In this document: positions 24,207-33,361 of the stretch, one piece after another
How positions within the stretch are numbered: position 1 is the stretch's first letter
Layout of the letters: each line of letters begins with the position of its first letter
Assembly (NCBI GenBank): GCA_002344075.1
Contig: DDTM01000049.1
Location: 1-55,993 of the forward strand
DNA: 55,993 bases
Source of the DNA: Bacteroidetes bacterium UBA2364
GTDB lineage: Bacteria; Bacteroidota; Rhodothermia; Rhodothermales; UBA2364
Reading direction: 5' to 3'
Program-made: the position numbers and the translations under genes
Notes under the pieces: model-generated
What the model saw: only the letters and a program-made list of their open reading frames with translations
The model's database searches: none
Told to the model about the DNA's origin: nothing

Positions 24207-25442
24207 ATGTTTAAAGACCTTATGCCGCCCGTCAATGGTAGCAAAATCACCATCTCGGATGGTGTTCTCCAAGTCCCAAACGATCCTATTATCCCATTCA
24301 TCGAGGGAGATGGAACCGGGCGTGATATTTGGCGAGCATCTCAGTATGTTTTTGATAGAACCGTTGAAAAAGTGTATGGCGGTTCGCGGAAAATTAACTG
24401 GTTTGAGGTATATGCAGGCGAAAAAGCCTTTAATCAGTTTAATAACTGGATGCCCGAAGACACCTTAACCGCGATTCGGGAGTACTTGGTAGCCATTAAA
24501 GGACCATTGACCACGCCTGTAGGTGGCGGGATTCGCTCGCTGAATGTGGCGTTAAGGCAAGAGTTGGATCTTTATGCCTGTGTACGTCCGGTGCAATACT
24601 TCACAGGTGTCCCTTCTCCGGTAAAACAACCGGAATTGGTGGATATGATTATCTTTCGCGAGAACTCAGAAGATATTTATGCTGGTATTGAATATCAGGC
24701 TGCAACACCGGAAGTGAAAAAAGTGATAACCTTTCTCCAAAACGAAATGGGCGTTAAAAAAATCCGCTTCCCGGAAACCAGTGGAATAGGAATTAAGCCC
24801 GTTTCCCAAGAAGGAACGTACCGCTTGGTTCGCGCCGCTATCGAATATGCGCTTAACAACAATCGCAAATCGGTGACTTTGGTACATAAGGGCAATATCA
24901 TGAAATATACCGAAGGCGGGTTCCGTGATTGGGGGTACCAGATTGCGAAAGAAGAATTTGGCGCGGTGGATTTGGATGGAGGGCCTTGGCAGGTTTTGCC
25001 TAATGGTCTCATCATCAAAGACGCCATTGCGGATGCCTTCTTACAACAAATCTTGCTCCGCCCTTCGGAATACGATGTAATTGCAACACTAAACCTGAAT
25101 GGGGATTATCTCTCGGATGCTTTGGCTGCACAGGTGGGAGGTATTGGGATTGCACCGGGGGCCAATATTAACTACGTCACCGGACATGCCATTTTTGAAG
25201 CAACCCACGGAACGGCGCCTAAATACGCTGATCAGGACAAGGTAAACCCCGGATCGGTCATTCTTTCAGGCGAGATGATGTTCCGTTATATGGGTTGGAA
25301 CGAGGCCGCAGATGCGATCCTGGCTTCTCTCTCCAAAACAATCGGGCAAAAAACCGTTACTTATGACTTCCATCGCTTGATGGAAGATGCCAAACTGCTG
25401 AAATGCTCGGAATTTGGCGAGGCAATGGTGGCCAATCTCTAA
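24207..25442 (+). CDS. icd: NADP-dependent isocitrate dehydrogenase
   Basis: A 411-residue TCA-cycle enzyme that oxidises isocitrate to 2-oxoglutarate. Signatures include IPFIEGDGTGRDIW, the substrate-binding region TTPVGGGIRSLNVALRQELDLYACVRPV, FRENSEDIYAGIEY, VTLVHKGNIMKYTEG and the NADP-binding GTAPKYADQDKVNPGS. I chose the ATG at 24207, which fits the family N-terminus (MFKDLMPP); an upstream in-frame ATG at 24171 adds 12 unlikely residues. A strong terminator follows. Confidence 0.96.
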   Translation: MFKDLMPPVNGSKITISDGVLQVPNDPIIPFIEGDGTGRDIWRASQYVFDRTVEKVYGGSRKINWFEVYAGEKAFNQFNNWMPEDTLTAIREYLVAIKGPLTTPVGGGIRSLNVALRQELDLYACVRPVQYFTGVPSPVKQPELVDMIIFRENSEDIYAGIEYQAATPEVKKVITFLQNEMGVKKIRFPETSGIGIKPVSQEGTYRLVRAAIEYALNNNRKSVTLVHKGNIMKYTEGGFRDWGYQIAKEEFGAVDLDGGPWQVLPNGLIIKDAIADAFLQQILLRPSEYDVIATLNLNGDYLSDALAAQVGGIGIAPGANINYVTGHAIFEATHGTAPKYADQDKVNPGSVILSGEMMFRYMGWNEAADAILASLSKTIGQKTVTYDFHRLMEDAKLLKCSEFGEAMVANL

Positions 25443-25463
25443 CCTATGCACTGTTCCCAACAA

Positions 25464-25501
25464 ACGCCCTTCTTCTATTTGGAAGCAGGGCGTTTTTTTT
25501 T
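25464..25501 (+). terminator. Intrinsic terminator of icd
   Basis: ACGCCCT (25464-25470) pairs with AGGGCGT (25487-25493), followed by a run of about nine T. It begins 22 bp after the icd stop. Confidence 0.88.
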
Positions 25502-25636
25502 AGTCAAAAGTGGGGTAGGTTATAAGAATATTGTTTTATGCGACGAATGGTTTTTGTAAATATGAACGGAAATTTCCTTTGCTCATATCAAGATAGGGCC
25601 TTCGTGTAGAGTTGGGACTGAAAAAGGATGAGGGTA

Positions 25637-25665
25637 CAAAAAAAGCCGCCCCAAAGGAACGGCTT
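25637..25665 (-). terminator. Intrinsic terminator of secG
   Basis: On the minus strand AAGCCG (25665-25660) pairs with CGGCTT (25648-25643), then a T-run (plus-strand A at 25637-25644). It lies 30 bp after the secG stop. Confidence 0.82.
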
Positions 25666-25694
25666 AATTAAGCAATGTAAGCAATGGCCTAAAC

Positions 25695-26066
25695 TTAGTT
25701 GCCGGTAGCGGGCTTCGGCGTACTGGCTGGAGGGGTCGTTGTCGTTGCGGGTGGTGTTACCGGAGGCGTGGTCGTTGTTGGCCGTGAAGCTGGAGCCGTT
25801 GTTGTCGTTGGCGCCTGAAGAACACGCTGGGTATCGGTTTTATTGACTGCCAGAGGAGCCAATATGCAGCACAAGATGAAAATTCCTGCGCCTACCCAAG
25901 TTGCTTTTTCTAAAACATCCGGCGCTTGACGAGATCCGAGTAATTGGGTGGTGTATCCAGCAGCGGCCACCCCGGCAAGTCCATCTCCTTTCCCGCTTTG
26001 CAGTAAGACAACCGCAATAATGAACAAGGCTGTAAGCGCAATAAAAACAATCAGTAAGGTGTACAT
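25695..26066 (-). CDS. secG: Protein translocase subunit SecG
   Basis: A 123-residue SecG, the small membrane subunit of the SecYEG channel. Two transmembrane helices flank the conserved cytoplasmic loop: MYTLLIVFIALTALFIIAVV, then LLQSGKGDGLAGV, then ATWVGAGIFILCCILAPLAV. The C-terminal 45 or so residues are a Thr/Pro/Ala-rich tail not found in short SecG proteins. I chose the ATG at 26066; an in-frame start 14 codons upstream exists. Single-gene transcript with its own terminator. Confidence 0.93.
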   Translation of the reverse strand: MYTLLIVFIALTALFIIAVVLLQSGKGDGLAGVAAAGYTTQLLGSRQAPDVLEKATWVGAGIFILCCILAPLAVNKTDTQRVLQAPTTTTAPASRPTTTTPPVTPPATTTTPPASTPKPATGN

Positions 26067-26209
26067 TTTTTCAGATTTTGGGCGTTTGATACGCAAAGAA
26101 AAAATCAATTGGTATATGTAGCTTTTTAAAATAAGAATTTTATGACTGATTTACAAGCGGTAAGGAAAAATATATCCATTTAAATTAGGGAGCTCATAAA
26201 TTAAGGTGC

Positions 26210-27031
26210 TCATTTTTTTCGTAGCCAGATGTCTCCATTAATGGAAGAAAGTTTGATGGGAGTATTTCCATTGCCAATAGTACCTTTTATAACCCGTTGA
26301 CCCCAGCCTGTGGGTTGGTTATTCCGGATGATTCTGAAATCGGAATTAATTTCACCCTTGTAGGTCTGAAGATTAACCGTAGCCTGTAATCCGGGGGGCA
26401 TGGTAACATCCACATCTCCGTTCATGGAAACGAGGCTGATGCTTTTGCTGGCGAGTACGCGGTTGAAAGAAGCGACAATATCTCCGTTTTGGGTATTCAC
26501 CAATACTGAATTCGCCATATCAAACAGCGAGACCTTGCCGTTTTTATTCGTCACTTCTACATCTCCTTGGATCCTTCGTATGGTGATAGGGCCACCCAGT
26601 GAGGAGAGGACGAGTTTGGCATTCGAGGGCATCTGTACATCTACCGACATGGGGTCGCTAAAATCGCGTCGGTGGGCTGGCCGGATAATGCGTAGCACGT
26701 TGGCCGCTTCCGAAAACTCCAAATCGGTACTACGTGCCGTTCTGGAAACCCCATTTCCGGTTGAAGCCAATGGTTTTTCTTCTACCTTGTACACCACGAT
26801 AACTTTTTTTCCCTGTGTTCCTGTTATGGTCACATCGCCGTACCATAATTCCATGCGGACCGTTCCGGGTTTATTAGCATTACTAAACGTGACTTCGCGC
26901 CTAAATGTTTGGGCTTTTGCGGTGTTCTGAAAAAGGATGGAGACCCCAAAGACAAGCAGTAAAGGGATAAAAACATAACGTCTTAGCTCGTGTGCTTGAT
27001 AGAGAGGTTTCAAAAACATCAACTGATTCAT
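26210..27031 (-). CDS. DUF4097 family beta-repeat envelope protein
   Basis: A 273-residue protein. A membrane segment or signal (VFIPLLLVFGVSILFQNTAKAQ, about residues 20-41) is followed by a right-handed beta-helix-like repeat region with recurrent N/G-D-V/I patterns (LWYGDVTITGTQG, NTQNGDIVASF, SMNGDVDVTMPPG, SSINGDIWL), as in DUF4097 proteins. Last gene of a three-gene operon with an ECF sigma factor and a HEAT-repeat membrane protein, 8 bp after the latter. It is probably an exported sensor or output of that sigma system. Confidence 0.87.
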   Translation of the reverse strand: MNQLMFLKPLYQAHELRRYVFIPLLLVFGVSILFQNTAKAQTFRREVTFSNANKPGTVRMELWYGDVTITGTQGKKVIVVYKVEEKPLASTGNGVSRTARSTDLEFSEAANVLRIIRPAHRRDFSDPMSVDVQMPSNAKLVLSSLGGPITIRRIQGDVEVTNKNGKVSLFDMANSVLVNTQNGDIVASFNRVLASKSISLVSMNGDVDVTMPPGLQATVNLQTYKGEINSDFRIIRNNQPTGWGQRVIKGTIGNGNTPIKLSSINGDIWLRKK

Positions 27032-27039
27032 AGGTGCGA

Positions 27040-27855
27040 TTACGGTTGTTGTGGCGCTTTAAGCGTTTGAAGGCGTTGACTAATTTGCTCCCGAAGGATG
27101 GGTTCGCTGGTTTGGTCTTGCACTTCTTCCAGCATACGAACCGAGGATTTTTCTTTTGATTGAGCCAGCATTTCGATCAGCACACTCTGCACAATAGGCG
27201 AAGGTTGTTTGCTAAAACTTTCTTCTACTTGCTTGATTAAAGCAGGGTTTCCGTGAACATAATACATCAACGCATCAGCCGCAGAGAGTCGGACGTTGAC
27301 ATTTGGGTCGTTATTTAACAAGCGAAGCAGTGCCGAAGTTGCAGCTGGTTCCGGGATGTTAATGGTACGTATCCGATCTATACCAGCGAGTCGGTCTGAA
27401 GCAGAGGCTTGTTGCAACATGGAGGCGGCCATTTGGTCTTGTAGTGTATAGACATCTCGTCTAAGTTGCTCAAAATCTCCTTCGGTATTGGCTGGGGAAA
27501 ACGTCACACGCCCAATCAACAACCCTGTGCAAATACATGCCGCCCCAAAGGCCAATTGCCATCCCATTCTGGGACTAAATATGCGTGTTATCTGATGCTT
27601 GATTTTATGCCACAAAGGCAGTTGGAGCCTGTGGAGAGGCGATAGAAGTCGCTGTTTCTGGGTTTCTTCCTGCAAAAGACGGTAAAAACGTACAGAAACT
27701 TGTGGGGAAGGGTTTTCATCGGGCCAATCACTTAAGATTGACCATAAAAAATGATACTCCTGTAACCGTTTTACATCTTCGGAGGAATATTGATCGGGAT
27801 TAATCTGCTCACGGAGCCAATGATCGGGCCATTCGTGTTCTTGCAAAGTTTTCAT
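27040..27855 (-). CDS. Membrane HEAT-repeat protein, possible anti-sigma factor
   Basis: A 271-residue protein. The N-terminal third (about 1-95) is cytoplasmic and charged, one transmembrane segment follows (LAFGAACICTGLLIG, about 100-116), and the C-terminal half is periplasmic with HEAT-type helical repeats (ATSALLRLLNNDPNVNVRLSA, then ALIKQVEESFSKQPSPIVQS). It is encoded 15 bp after the sigma factor gene, the usual place of an anti-sigma factor, and has the topology of one. No classic zinc anti-sigma motif (HXXXCXXC) is visible, so the anti-sigma role is inferred from context. Confidence 0.8.
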   Translation of the reverse strand: MKTLQEHEWPDHWLREQINPDQYSSEDVKRLQEYHFLWSILSDWPDENPSPQVSVRFYRLLQEETQKQRLLSPLHRLQLPLWHKIKHQITRIFSPRMGWQLAFGAACICTGLLIGRVTFSPANTEGDFEQLRRDVYTLQDQMAASMLQQASASDRLAGIDRIRTINIPEPAATSALLRLLNNDPNVNVRLSAADALMYYVHGNPALIKQVEESFSKQPSPIVQSVLIEMLAQSKEKSSVRMLEEVQDQTSEPILREQISQRLQTLKAPQQP

Positions 27856-27870
27856 AGGTTTCTCGCTCCT

Positions 27871-28428
27871 TTAATGCCCTTGTTCGCGGGTTAGAGTCAG
27901 GTAGTGGGTTCTGAGGGCTTTCATTGCACGGTGTACCCGCACTTTAACAGCCGCCACGGAGCAATTAAGCATCGTGGCAATTTCTTCGTATTTCATGTCG
28001 TGGTAACGGCTCAAGACCAAAACTTCGCGGTAATCGGGCGAAAGCCGGGTAAGGGCTAATCGGATGAAGTGTGCTGCTTGGCTATTTTCTAATGTACCCT
28101 CCCAGTTTTCATCAGGAATTTGGGCCAGAGTTTGTTCTTCAATGCCGTTGATCTCGCGTTTGGTTTTCCTAAAATGATCCATGCAGATATTTCGGGCGAG
28201 ATTAAAAATCCAGCCCTTAAAAGTTCCCTCTCCACGATAAGTGTGTCGGTATTTTAGAACCCGTATAAAGACATCTTGAACAAAATCCTCACTTATCGCC
28301 CGATCATTGGTCAGGCGAAGGAAGAAATTAAACAGAGGTATTTGATATCTTTCGAACAAGGTGCTGAGGTGGTGCAGTTCGCCCTCCCGAATGGCCAGCA
28401 TCAGTTCGTTCTCATTAATTTCACTCAC
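27871..28428 (-). CDS. ECF-type RNA polymerase sigma factor
   Basis: A 185-residue sigma-70 family factor with region 2 (LFERYQIPLFNFFLRLTND, EDFVQDVFIRVLKYRHTYRG, FKGWIFNLARNICMDHFRK) and region 4 (LSPDYREVLVLSRYHDMKYEEIA, then a DNA-binding helix CSVAAVKVRVHRAMKAL). No region 3, so extracytoplasmic-function type. The start is GTG. It heads the operon with the HEAT membrane protein and the DUF4097 protein, and probably directs transcription of its own operon. Confidence 0.95.
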   Translation of the reverse strand: MSEINENELMLAIREGELHHLSTLFERYQIPLFNFFLRLTNDRAISEDFVQDVFIRVLKYRHTYRGEGTFKGWIFNLARNICMDHFRKTKREINGIEEQTLAQIPDENWEGTLENSQAAHFIRLALTRLSPDYREVLVLSRYHDMKYEEIATMLNCSVAAVKVRVHRAMKALRTHYLTLTREQGH

Positions 28429-28597
28429 GTTTTTGGGTGGAAAGTGAACTTTACGGTCTGGACGCCTTTACCAAGCAGATGGTTACAACCCCATATGGAG
28501 CGCCTGTAATTATCGTGGAAAAATCACCACGCAGATGAAGTGCCGAAAATGATTTTTCCTATCTTCAATGGCGTATCATCTTTTAAAAAAGGAATGA

Positions 28598-29911
28598 ATG
28601 GAAAAACTTGTTATTGAAGGCGGATCCCGATTAGGAGGAGAAATTTCTGTATCTGGCTCCAAAAATACAGCGCTTACCTTGATGTCAGCAGCCCTTTTGG
28701 CTGATGGACCGATGAAACTGTCAAACATCCCGGCTTTGCGGGATATTAACACTTTTGCGCAGGTGATTGGTTTTACGGGCGCAGAAATACGGTATGATCC
28801 GATAACGCATGAGCTTGAAATGGATCCTTCTTCTCTGACAAGGTTTGAAGCGCCTTATGAATTAGTGAAGAAGATGCGTGCTTCGTTTTATATGCTTGGT
28901 GCGCTGTTAGGCAAGGGGGGGGCCGCCCGTGTCTCCTTGCCGGGTGGGTGTGCTTGGGGGCCTCGACCAGTGGACTTGCACCTGAGGGGGTTGGAGGCTT
29001 TGGGTGCTGAAATTAAATTTGAACATGGAAATGTGGTGGCTCATGCGTTGGGTGGAAGGTTGCGTGGCGGTGTTTTTCGATTCGAACCATCAAGTGTTGG
29101 GGCAACGGTGAACCTCTTACTGGCTGCCGTAACGGCCAAAGGGTATTCGCGTCTTGAAAACGCTGCTTGTGAACCAGATGTGGTTGTTTTTTGTGAACTA
29201 CTTACCGCAATGGGTGCGAAGATTGGCGGTATCGGTACTCATACATTAGAAGTAGAAGGCGTTCCGATGCTTCGGGCGGCTGACTTTACCAATTGCCCAG
29301 ACCGCATAGAACTGGGTACGTTTATGTTGACAGCTGCCATGGCGGGTAAGTCCGGTGAAGTCCTCCGGATGACGGGCGCAGAACCGAAACATTTGGGTGA
29401 TGCATTCTTGACGGCTTTCACCCAAACAGGAACCCCTTTCAGTTGGGGGACTAACTTTGTAGAAGTGGTCGTGCCAGAGAAAATCCAGCCTGTAAATGTA
29501 GAAACCGGAATTTACCCTGGCTTTCCAACCGATCTTCAGGCGCAGTGGACGGTGATGATGACGCAGGCAGACGGCAATTCCAAACTTCGAGACACCGTTT
29601 ATACCGACCGATTCAAACACATCCCAGAATTGATGCGCATGGGCGCCAATGCCATCGTGGTAGGGAACGAGGTGGTTATTCAGGGCAATACGGCTTTGCA
29701 AGGTGCACATGTGATGAGTACCGATCTTCGGGCCAGTGTTTCCTTGGTCATGGGGGCCTTGGTTGCCGAAGGTGAAACACATGTGCATCGGATTTATCAC
29801 CTTGATCGAGGGTATGAAGATATTGAAGGTAAACTTACACGAGCAGGGGCAGTCATCAGAAGAGAAAAATATGATGAGTGGGCTGGCCCCGATGAAGGAA
29901 ATGAAGGTTGA
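28598..29911 (+). CDS. murA: UDP-N-acetylglucosamine 1-carboxyvinyltransferase
   Basis: A 437-residue enzyme for the first committed step of peptidoglycan synthesis, adding enolpyruvate to UDP-GlcNAc. Catalytic Cys118 lies in LPGGCAWGPRPVDLHL, so the protein should be fosfomycin-sensitive; Lys22 lies in SGSKNTALT. The repeated beta-alpha units typical of EPT-fold enzymes run through the chain. The start is an ATG 169 bp from the divergent sigma factor. The cmoA gene follows after 3 bp and may be translationally coupled. Confidence 0.97.
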   Translation: MEKLVIEGGSRLGGEISVSGSKNTALTLMSAALLADGPMKLSNIPALRDINTFAQVIGFTGAEIRYDPITHELEMDPSSLTRFEAPYELVKKMRASFYMLGALLGKGGAARVSLPGGCAWGPRPVDLHLRGLEALGAEIKFEHGNVVAHALGGRLRGGVFRFEPSSVGATVNLLLAAVTAKGYSRLENAACEPDVVVFCELLTAMGAKIGGIGTHTLEVEGVPMLRAADFTNCPDRIELGTFMLTAAMAGKSGEVLRMTGAEPKHLGDAFLTAFTQTGTPFSWGTNFVEVVVPEKIQPVNVETGIYPGFPTDLQAQWTVMMTQADGNSKLRDTVYTDRFKHIPELMRMGANAIVVGNEVVIQGNTALQGAHVMSTDLRASVSLVMGALVAEGETHVHRIYHLDRGYEDIEGKLTRAGAVIRREKYDEWAGPDEGNEG

Positions 29912-29914
29912 ACT

Positions 29915-30640
29915 ATGATGCAGGACGTGCTTTTTAGCCAACCCATGGACCCCGTTGCAGATTTTGTATTTGATGAACGGGTTGTGGCGGTTTTCCCGGA
30001 CATGATCCAGCGATCCGTTCCGGGATATACACACGTACTGGCCATGAGTGGGGTATTGGCCGGATATTTTGCGCAACCACATACCCAATTATATGACTTA
30101 GGCTCCTCGTTGGGTGCAACTTGCAGGGCTGTTCAGGCACATGTAAACGCAGGAGGTTGTGTATTAACGGGGGTGGATAATGCCAAGGCAATGGTGGAGG
30201 CTTGTATTCAGCAATTTCCCGCAACCGATGGTAAAATTCCGGTTCGTTTTGTTTGCGAAGACATACGCGAAACTACCATTTTCAATGCCTCGGTGGTGAC
30301 GATGAACTTTACGTTACAGTTTGTACCACTTGGCGATAGGGAAGCCTTACTTCGTAAAATCTATGCAGGAATAGTACCGGGTGGCGTTTTCATTATGTCA
30401 GAAAAAACAGCTTTTGATGATGAAAATAAACAAAGGCTATTTACTGAATTACATCATCATTTTAAACGGTGTAATGGATATTCTGAGCTGGAAATTGCTC
30501 AGAAAAGGGCTGCTATTGAACAAGTAATGATTCCTGAAACCACTGAAATACATCTGAAAAGGCTTGAAGAAATAGGTTTTAAAACCTGCGAGATTTGGTT
30601 TCAGAGCCTAAACTTTTCCGCTTTTCTTGCGATCAAATAA
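29915..30640 (+). CDS. cmoA: Carboxy-S-adenosyl-L-methionine synthase CmoA
   Basis: A 241-residue SAM-fold enzyme that makes carboxy-SAM from SAM and prephenate for the wobble uridine modification cmo5U34. Features of CmoA are DERVVAVFPDMIQRSVPGY, the SAM motif LYDLGSSLGATCRA, and the helical region with FTELHHHFKRCNGYSELEIAQKR. It directly follows murA and directly precedes cmoB, its partner, on the same strand. Product and pathway follow from the conserved gene pair. Confidence 0.9.
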   Translation: MMQDVLFSQPMDPVADFVFDERVVAVFPDMIQRSVPGYTHVLAMSGVLAGYFAQPHTQLYDLGSSLGATCRAVQAHVNAGGCVLTGVDNAKAMVEACIQQFPATDGKIPVRFVCEDIRETTIFNASVVTMNFTLQFVPLGDREALLRKIYAGIVPGGVFIMSEKTAFDDENKQRLFTELHHHFKRCNGYSELEIAQKRAAIEQVMIPETTEIHLKRLEEIGFKTCEIWFQSLNFSAFLAIK

Positions 30641-30648
30641 ACCACTGG

Positions 30649-31644
30649 ATGCTGCATCTTAACGCCCATTCTTTTTTGCAATCGGCCTATCAATACTTGG
30701 CGGGGGTATTGCCTGAAACGCCATTACAAAAATGGGATTTTAGGCAGGACATAAACATGTTGAAGGTCTTTCGTCACGGAGATTTTCCTCGTTGGTCATA
30801 TGTTTTAAATGAGGTTCAGCATGTGGCCACCCATTGGGAAGCACAAGGCCCAATTGCCCTATTTGGAGAAAACCCGTTATCACCTGAAGAGGAAGAGTCG
30901 TTCATTCGACAACTTCAAGAGCTTCATCCTTGGCGCAAAGGCCCTTATGAACTTTTTGGTGTCAAGGTCGAGACCGAATGGCGCTCAGATATGAAATGGA
31001 GTCGTATTTATCCCCACTTATCGCCTCTAAATGACCGGATGGTTTTGGATGTAGGGAGTGGGAATGGGTTTTATGGCTGGCATATGATCAAGGCAGGAGC
31101 AAGACAAGTTTTGGGGGTAGATCCATTTCTTTTATTCGTTTTGCAGTGGGCATTGATCGCAAAAATGATACCGCTTGCCGATCGTTTCCGAAATGTAGTT
31201 TTGCCGTTTGGTGTAGAGGCCATCCCCAAAAACTGCATGGCTTTCGATACGGTGTTTTCTATGGGGGTACTGTATCATCGTCGGGATACAAAGCAGCACC
31301 TTTCAGAATTGTTGGGATTTCTGCGGGATGGAGGTGAAGTGGTATTGGAAACGTTGATTTTGGAAGGAGATGATAAAAGATGTTTATATCCACCTAATCG
31401 CTATGCTAAAATGCGTAATGTATGGGCTATTCCAACGATTCCACTTTTGAAACAATGGATGTATGGGGTAGGTTTTCAAAATGTTAGAACGGTGGATGTA
31501 ACACGAACAACCGTTCAAGAACAACGTAGGACAGACTGGATGACCTTCGAATCTCTATCGGATTTTTTGGATCCGGAAGATGCACAAAAAACCATTGAGG
31601 GGCATCCGGCACCCGTTCGGGCAGTGTTGCTGGCCAATCGTTAA
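30649..31644 (+). CDS. cmoB: tRNA carboxymethyluridine synthase CmoB
   Basis: A 331-residue protein that uses carboxy-SAM to convert 5-hydroxyuridine-34 in tRNA to cmo5U34. The N-terminal part (WRKGPYELFGVKVETEWRSD, KWSRIYPHL) and the SAM-binding motif VLDVGSGNGFYGWHM, followed by VLYHRRDTKQHL, are typical of CmoB. I chose the ATG at 30649, 8 bp after the cmoA stop; an upstream in-frame start overlaps cmoA. With cmoA it forms a complete two-enzyme module. Confidence 0.92.
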   Translation: MLHLNAHSFLQSAYQYLAGVLPETPLQKWDFRQDINMLKVFRHGDFPRWSYVLNEVQHVATHWEAQGPIALFGENPLSPEEEESFIRQLQELHPWRKGPYELFGVKVETEWRSDMKWSRIYPHLSPLNDRMVLDVGSGNGFYGWHMIKAGARQVLGVDPFLLFVLQWALIAKMIPLADRFRNVVLPFGVEAIPKNCMAFDTVFSMGVLYHRRDTKQHLSELLGFLRDGGEVVLETLILEGDDKRCLYPPNRYAKMRNVWAIPTIPLLKQWMYGVGFQNVRTVDVTRTTVQEQRRTDWMTFESLSDFLDPEDAQKTIEGHPAPVRAVLLANR

Positions 31645-31731
31645 GCCTTTTCGGCCCCAATCTGGTGGGAACAATCGCCAAGACGTTGGGCTTTCAGGTT
31701 GAAATTCATCAACCATTTTCCGAATAGAAAT

Positions 31732-33222
31732 ATGCCAAAAGCAATTGTAATCGGTTCAGGCTTCGGCGGCTTGGGTGTAGCAATACGTTTACAGGCCCGT
31801 GGATTCAAGACCGTTATTGTAGAGAAAAATGCCAAAGTAGGCGGACATGCCTATCAGTTCATTAAAGATGGGTATGTTTTTGATATGGGGCCTTCCCTCA
31901 TTACTGCGCCCGATATTATTCGCTCGGTCTTTGCTACCGCTGGTGAGCGCATGGAGGATTATTTGGATCTTATCCCTTTAGACCCTTTTTACCGCGTCTA
32001 TTTCCATGACGGGACATACTTGGATTATAATGGAGATGAGTCTAATATGAAAACGCAAATGGCACGTTATAACCAAAAAGATGCCGATGAAGGCTATGAT
32101 CGGTTTATGAAAAAGAGTAAGGCACTTTACGAGGCGGTTATTTTGGAAGGTCTTGGCTCTTCCCCTTTTATGACCGCAAAATCTATGTTGGATTTTACAC
32201 CCAGAGCCATAAAATTGGGGGCTTATAGAACTTCATACGGTATGGCAAAAACTTATTTTAAAGACTTTAGACATCGGTTTATGTTTTCATTCCATCCGTT
32301 ATTTATTGGTGGAAATCCATTCCGTGCGCCTGCGGTTTATCAAATGATTCCTTATCTCGAAAAAGAAGGCGGTGTTTGGTTCACAAAAGGAGGAATGTAT
32401 AGTGTAATTCAGGCCTTAGAAAAGGTTTTTCGGAAACTGGGCGGGGAAATAAAAACAAATGCGGAAGTACGGAAAATTTTGGTGGAAAACAGCCATGTCA
32501 CAGGTGTACAAACCGCACATGAAACATTGGAAGCAGATCTGGTGGTCTCTAATGCCGATATTTTGCATACATACCGAGATTTGATTGACCCACAGTGGAG
32601 AAAAAAATGGCATAATACCAAGATAGACAAGACAGACGTGGCAATGGCTTGTTTTCTGATGTACATAGGGACTAAAAAGCAGTTTCCAAAACTCTTGCAT
32701 CATACCTTGATTTTGTCTGAGCGGTATAAACCCCTTATTCAAGACATCTTTGACAAAAAAATTCTTCCTGATGATTTTTCCATGTATCTCCATGCGCCCA
32801 CACGTACAGATCCAGATATGGCGCCTCCTGGATCTGAAAGCCTGTATGTGCTGATTCCTGTGGCGAATAACCTTTCTGGTATTGATTGGGAAAGTAAAAA
32901 ACAACCATTTGCCGATAAAATCCTCCACTTCTTAGAACATGATTTTGGCATGGAGGGTTTGGCAGAGCATTTAGAGGTCTTGGAGCTTTTCACACCCAAC
33001 GATTTTCAGAAATTCAGAAATAGCACCTTTGGTTCTGCTTGGGGAGTAGAACCAAAACTTACCCAAACAGCCGTTTTCCGGCCACACAACCGAAGTGAAG
33101 ATGTCGCTGGATTATACTTTGTAGGTGCAAGTACCCACCCCGGAGCTGGTGTTCCGGGTGTACTCCTAACCGCCGAAACAACGGAAAAAGTGATTTTGGA
33201 AGATTTTGCTGAAGTTGCATAA
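31732..33222 (+). CDS. CrtI-type FAD-dependent oxidoreductase (phytoene desaturase family)
   Basis: A 496-residue flavoprotein. The N-terminal Rossmann motif KAIVIGSGFGGLGVAIRL, followed by GGHAYQF and FDMGPSLITAP, and the C-terminal signature GLYFVGASTHPGAGVPGVLL are those of the CrtI/carotenoid desaturase family. It may act on phytoene or another isoprenoid. No other carotenoid genes (crtB, crtY) are in the window, so the substrate remains open. I chose the ATG at 31732 because the FAD motif then begins near residue 4. Confidence 0.87.
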   Translation: MPKAIVIGSGFGGLGVAIRLQARGFKTVIVEKNAKVGGHAYQFIKDGYVFDMGPSLITAPDIIRSVFATAGERMEDYLDLIPLDPFYRVYFHDGTYLDYNGDESNMKTQMARYNQKDADEGYDRFMKKSKALYEAVILEGLGSSPFMTAKSMLDFTPRAIKLGAYRTSYGMAKTYFKDFRHRFMFSFHPLFIGGNPFRAPAVYQMIPYLEKEGGVWFTKGGMYSVIQALEKVFRKLGGEIKTNAEVRKILVENSHVTGVQTAHETLEADLVVSNADILHTYRDLIDPQWRKKWHNTKIDKTDVAMACFLMYIGTKKQFPKLLHHTLILSERYKPLIQDIFDKKILPDDFSMYLHAPTRTDPDMAPPGSESLYVLIPVANNLSGIDWESKKQPFADKILHFLEHDFGMEGLAEHLEVLELFTPNDFQKFRNSTFGSAWGVEPKLTQTAVFRPHNRSEDVAGLYFVGASTHPGAGVPGVLLTAETTEKVILEDFAEVA

Positions 33223-33361
33223 GTTTGTATAAAAGCCATGATTAAAAGTTGAAGAGCCAATGCGGAGGAGGTGAAATCAGTATCAAAAAAAATGGTTTGT
33301 CTTTACTTGTTACTACAAGTTGGTATTTTGTTTCTATAAACAAAAATAAAACAGACCAATT

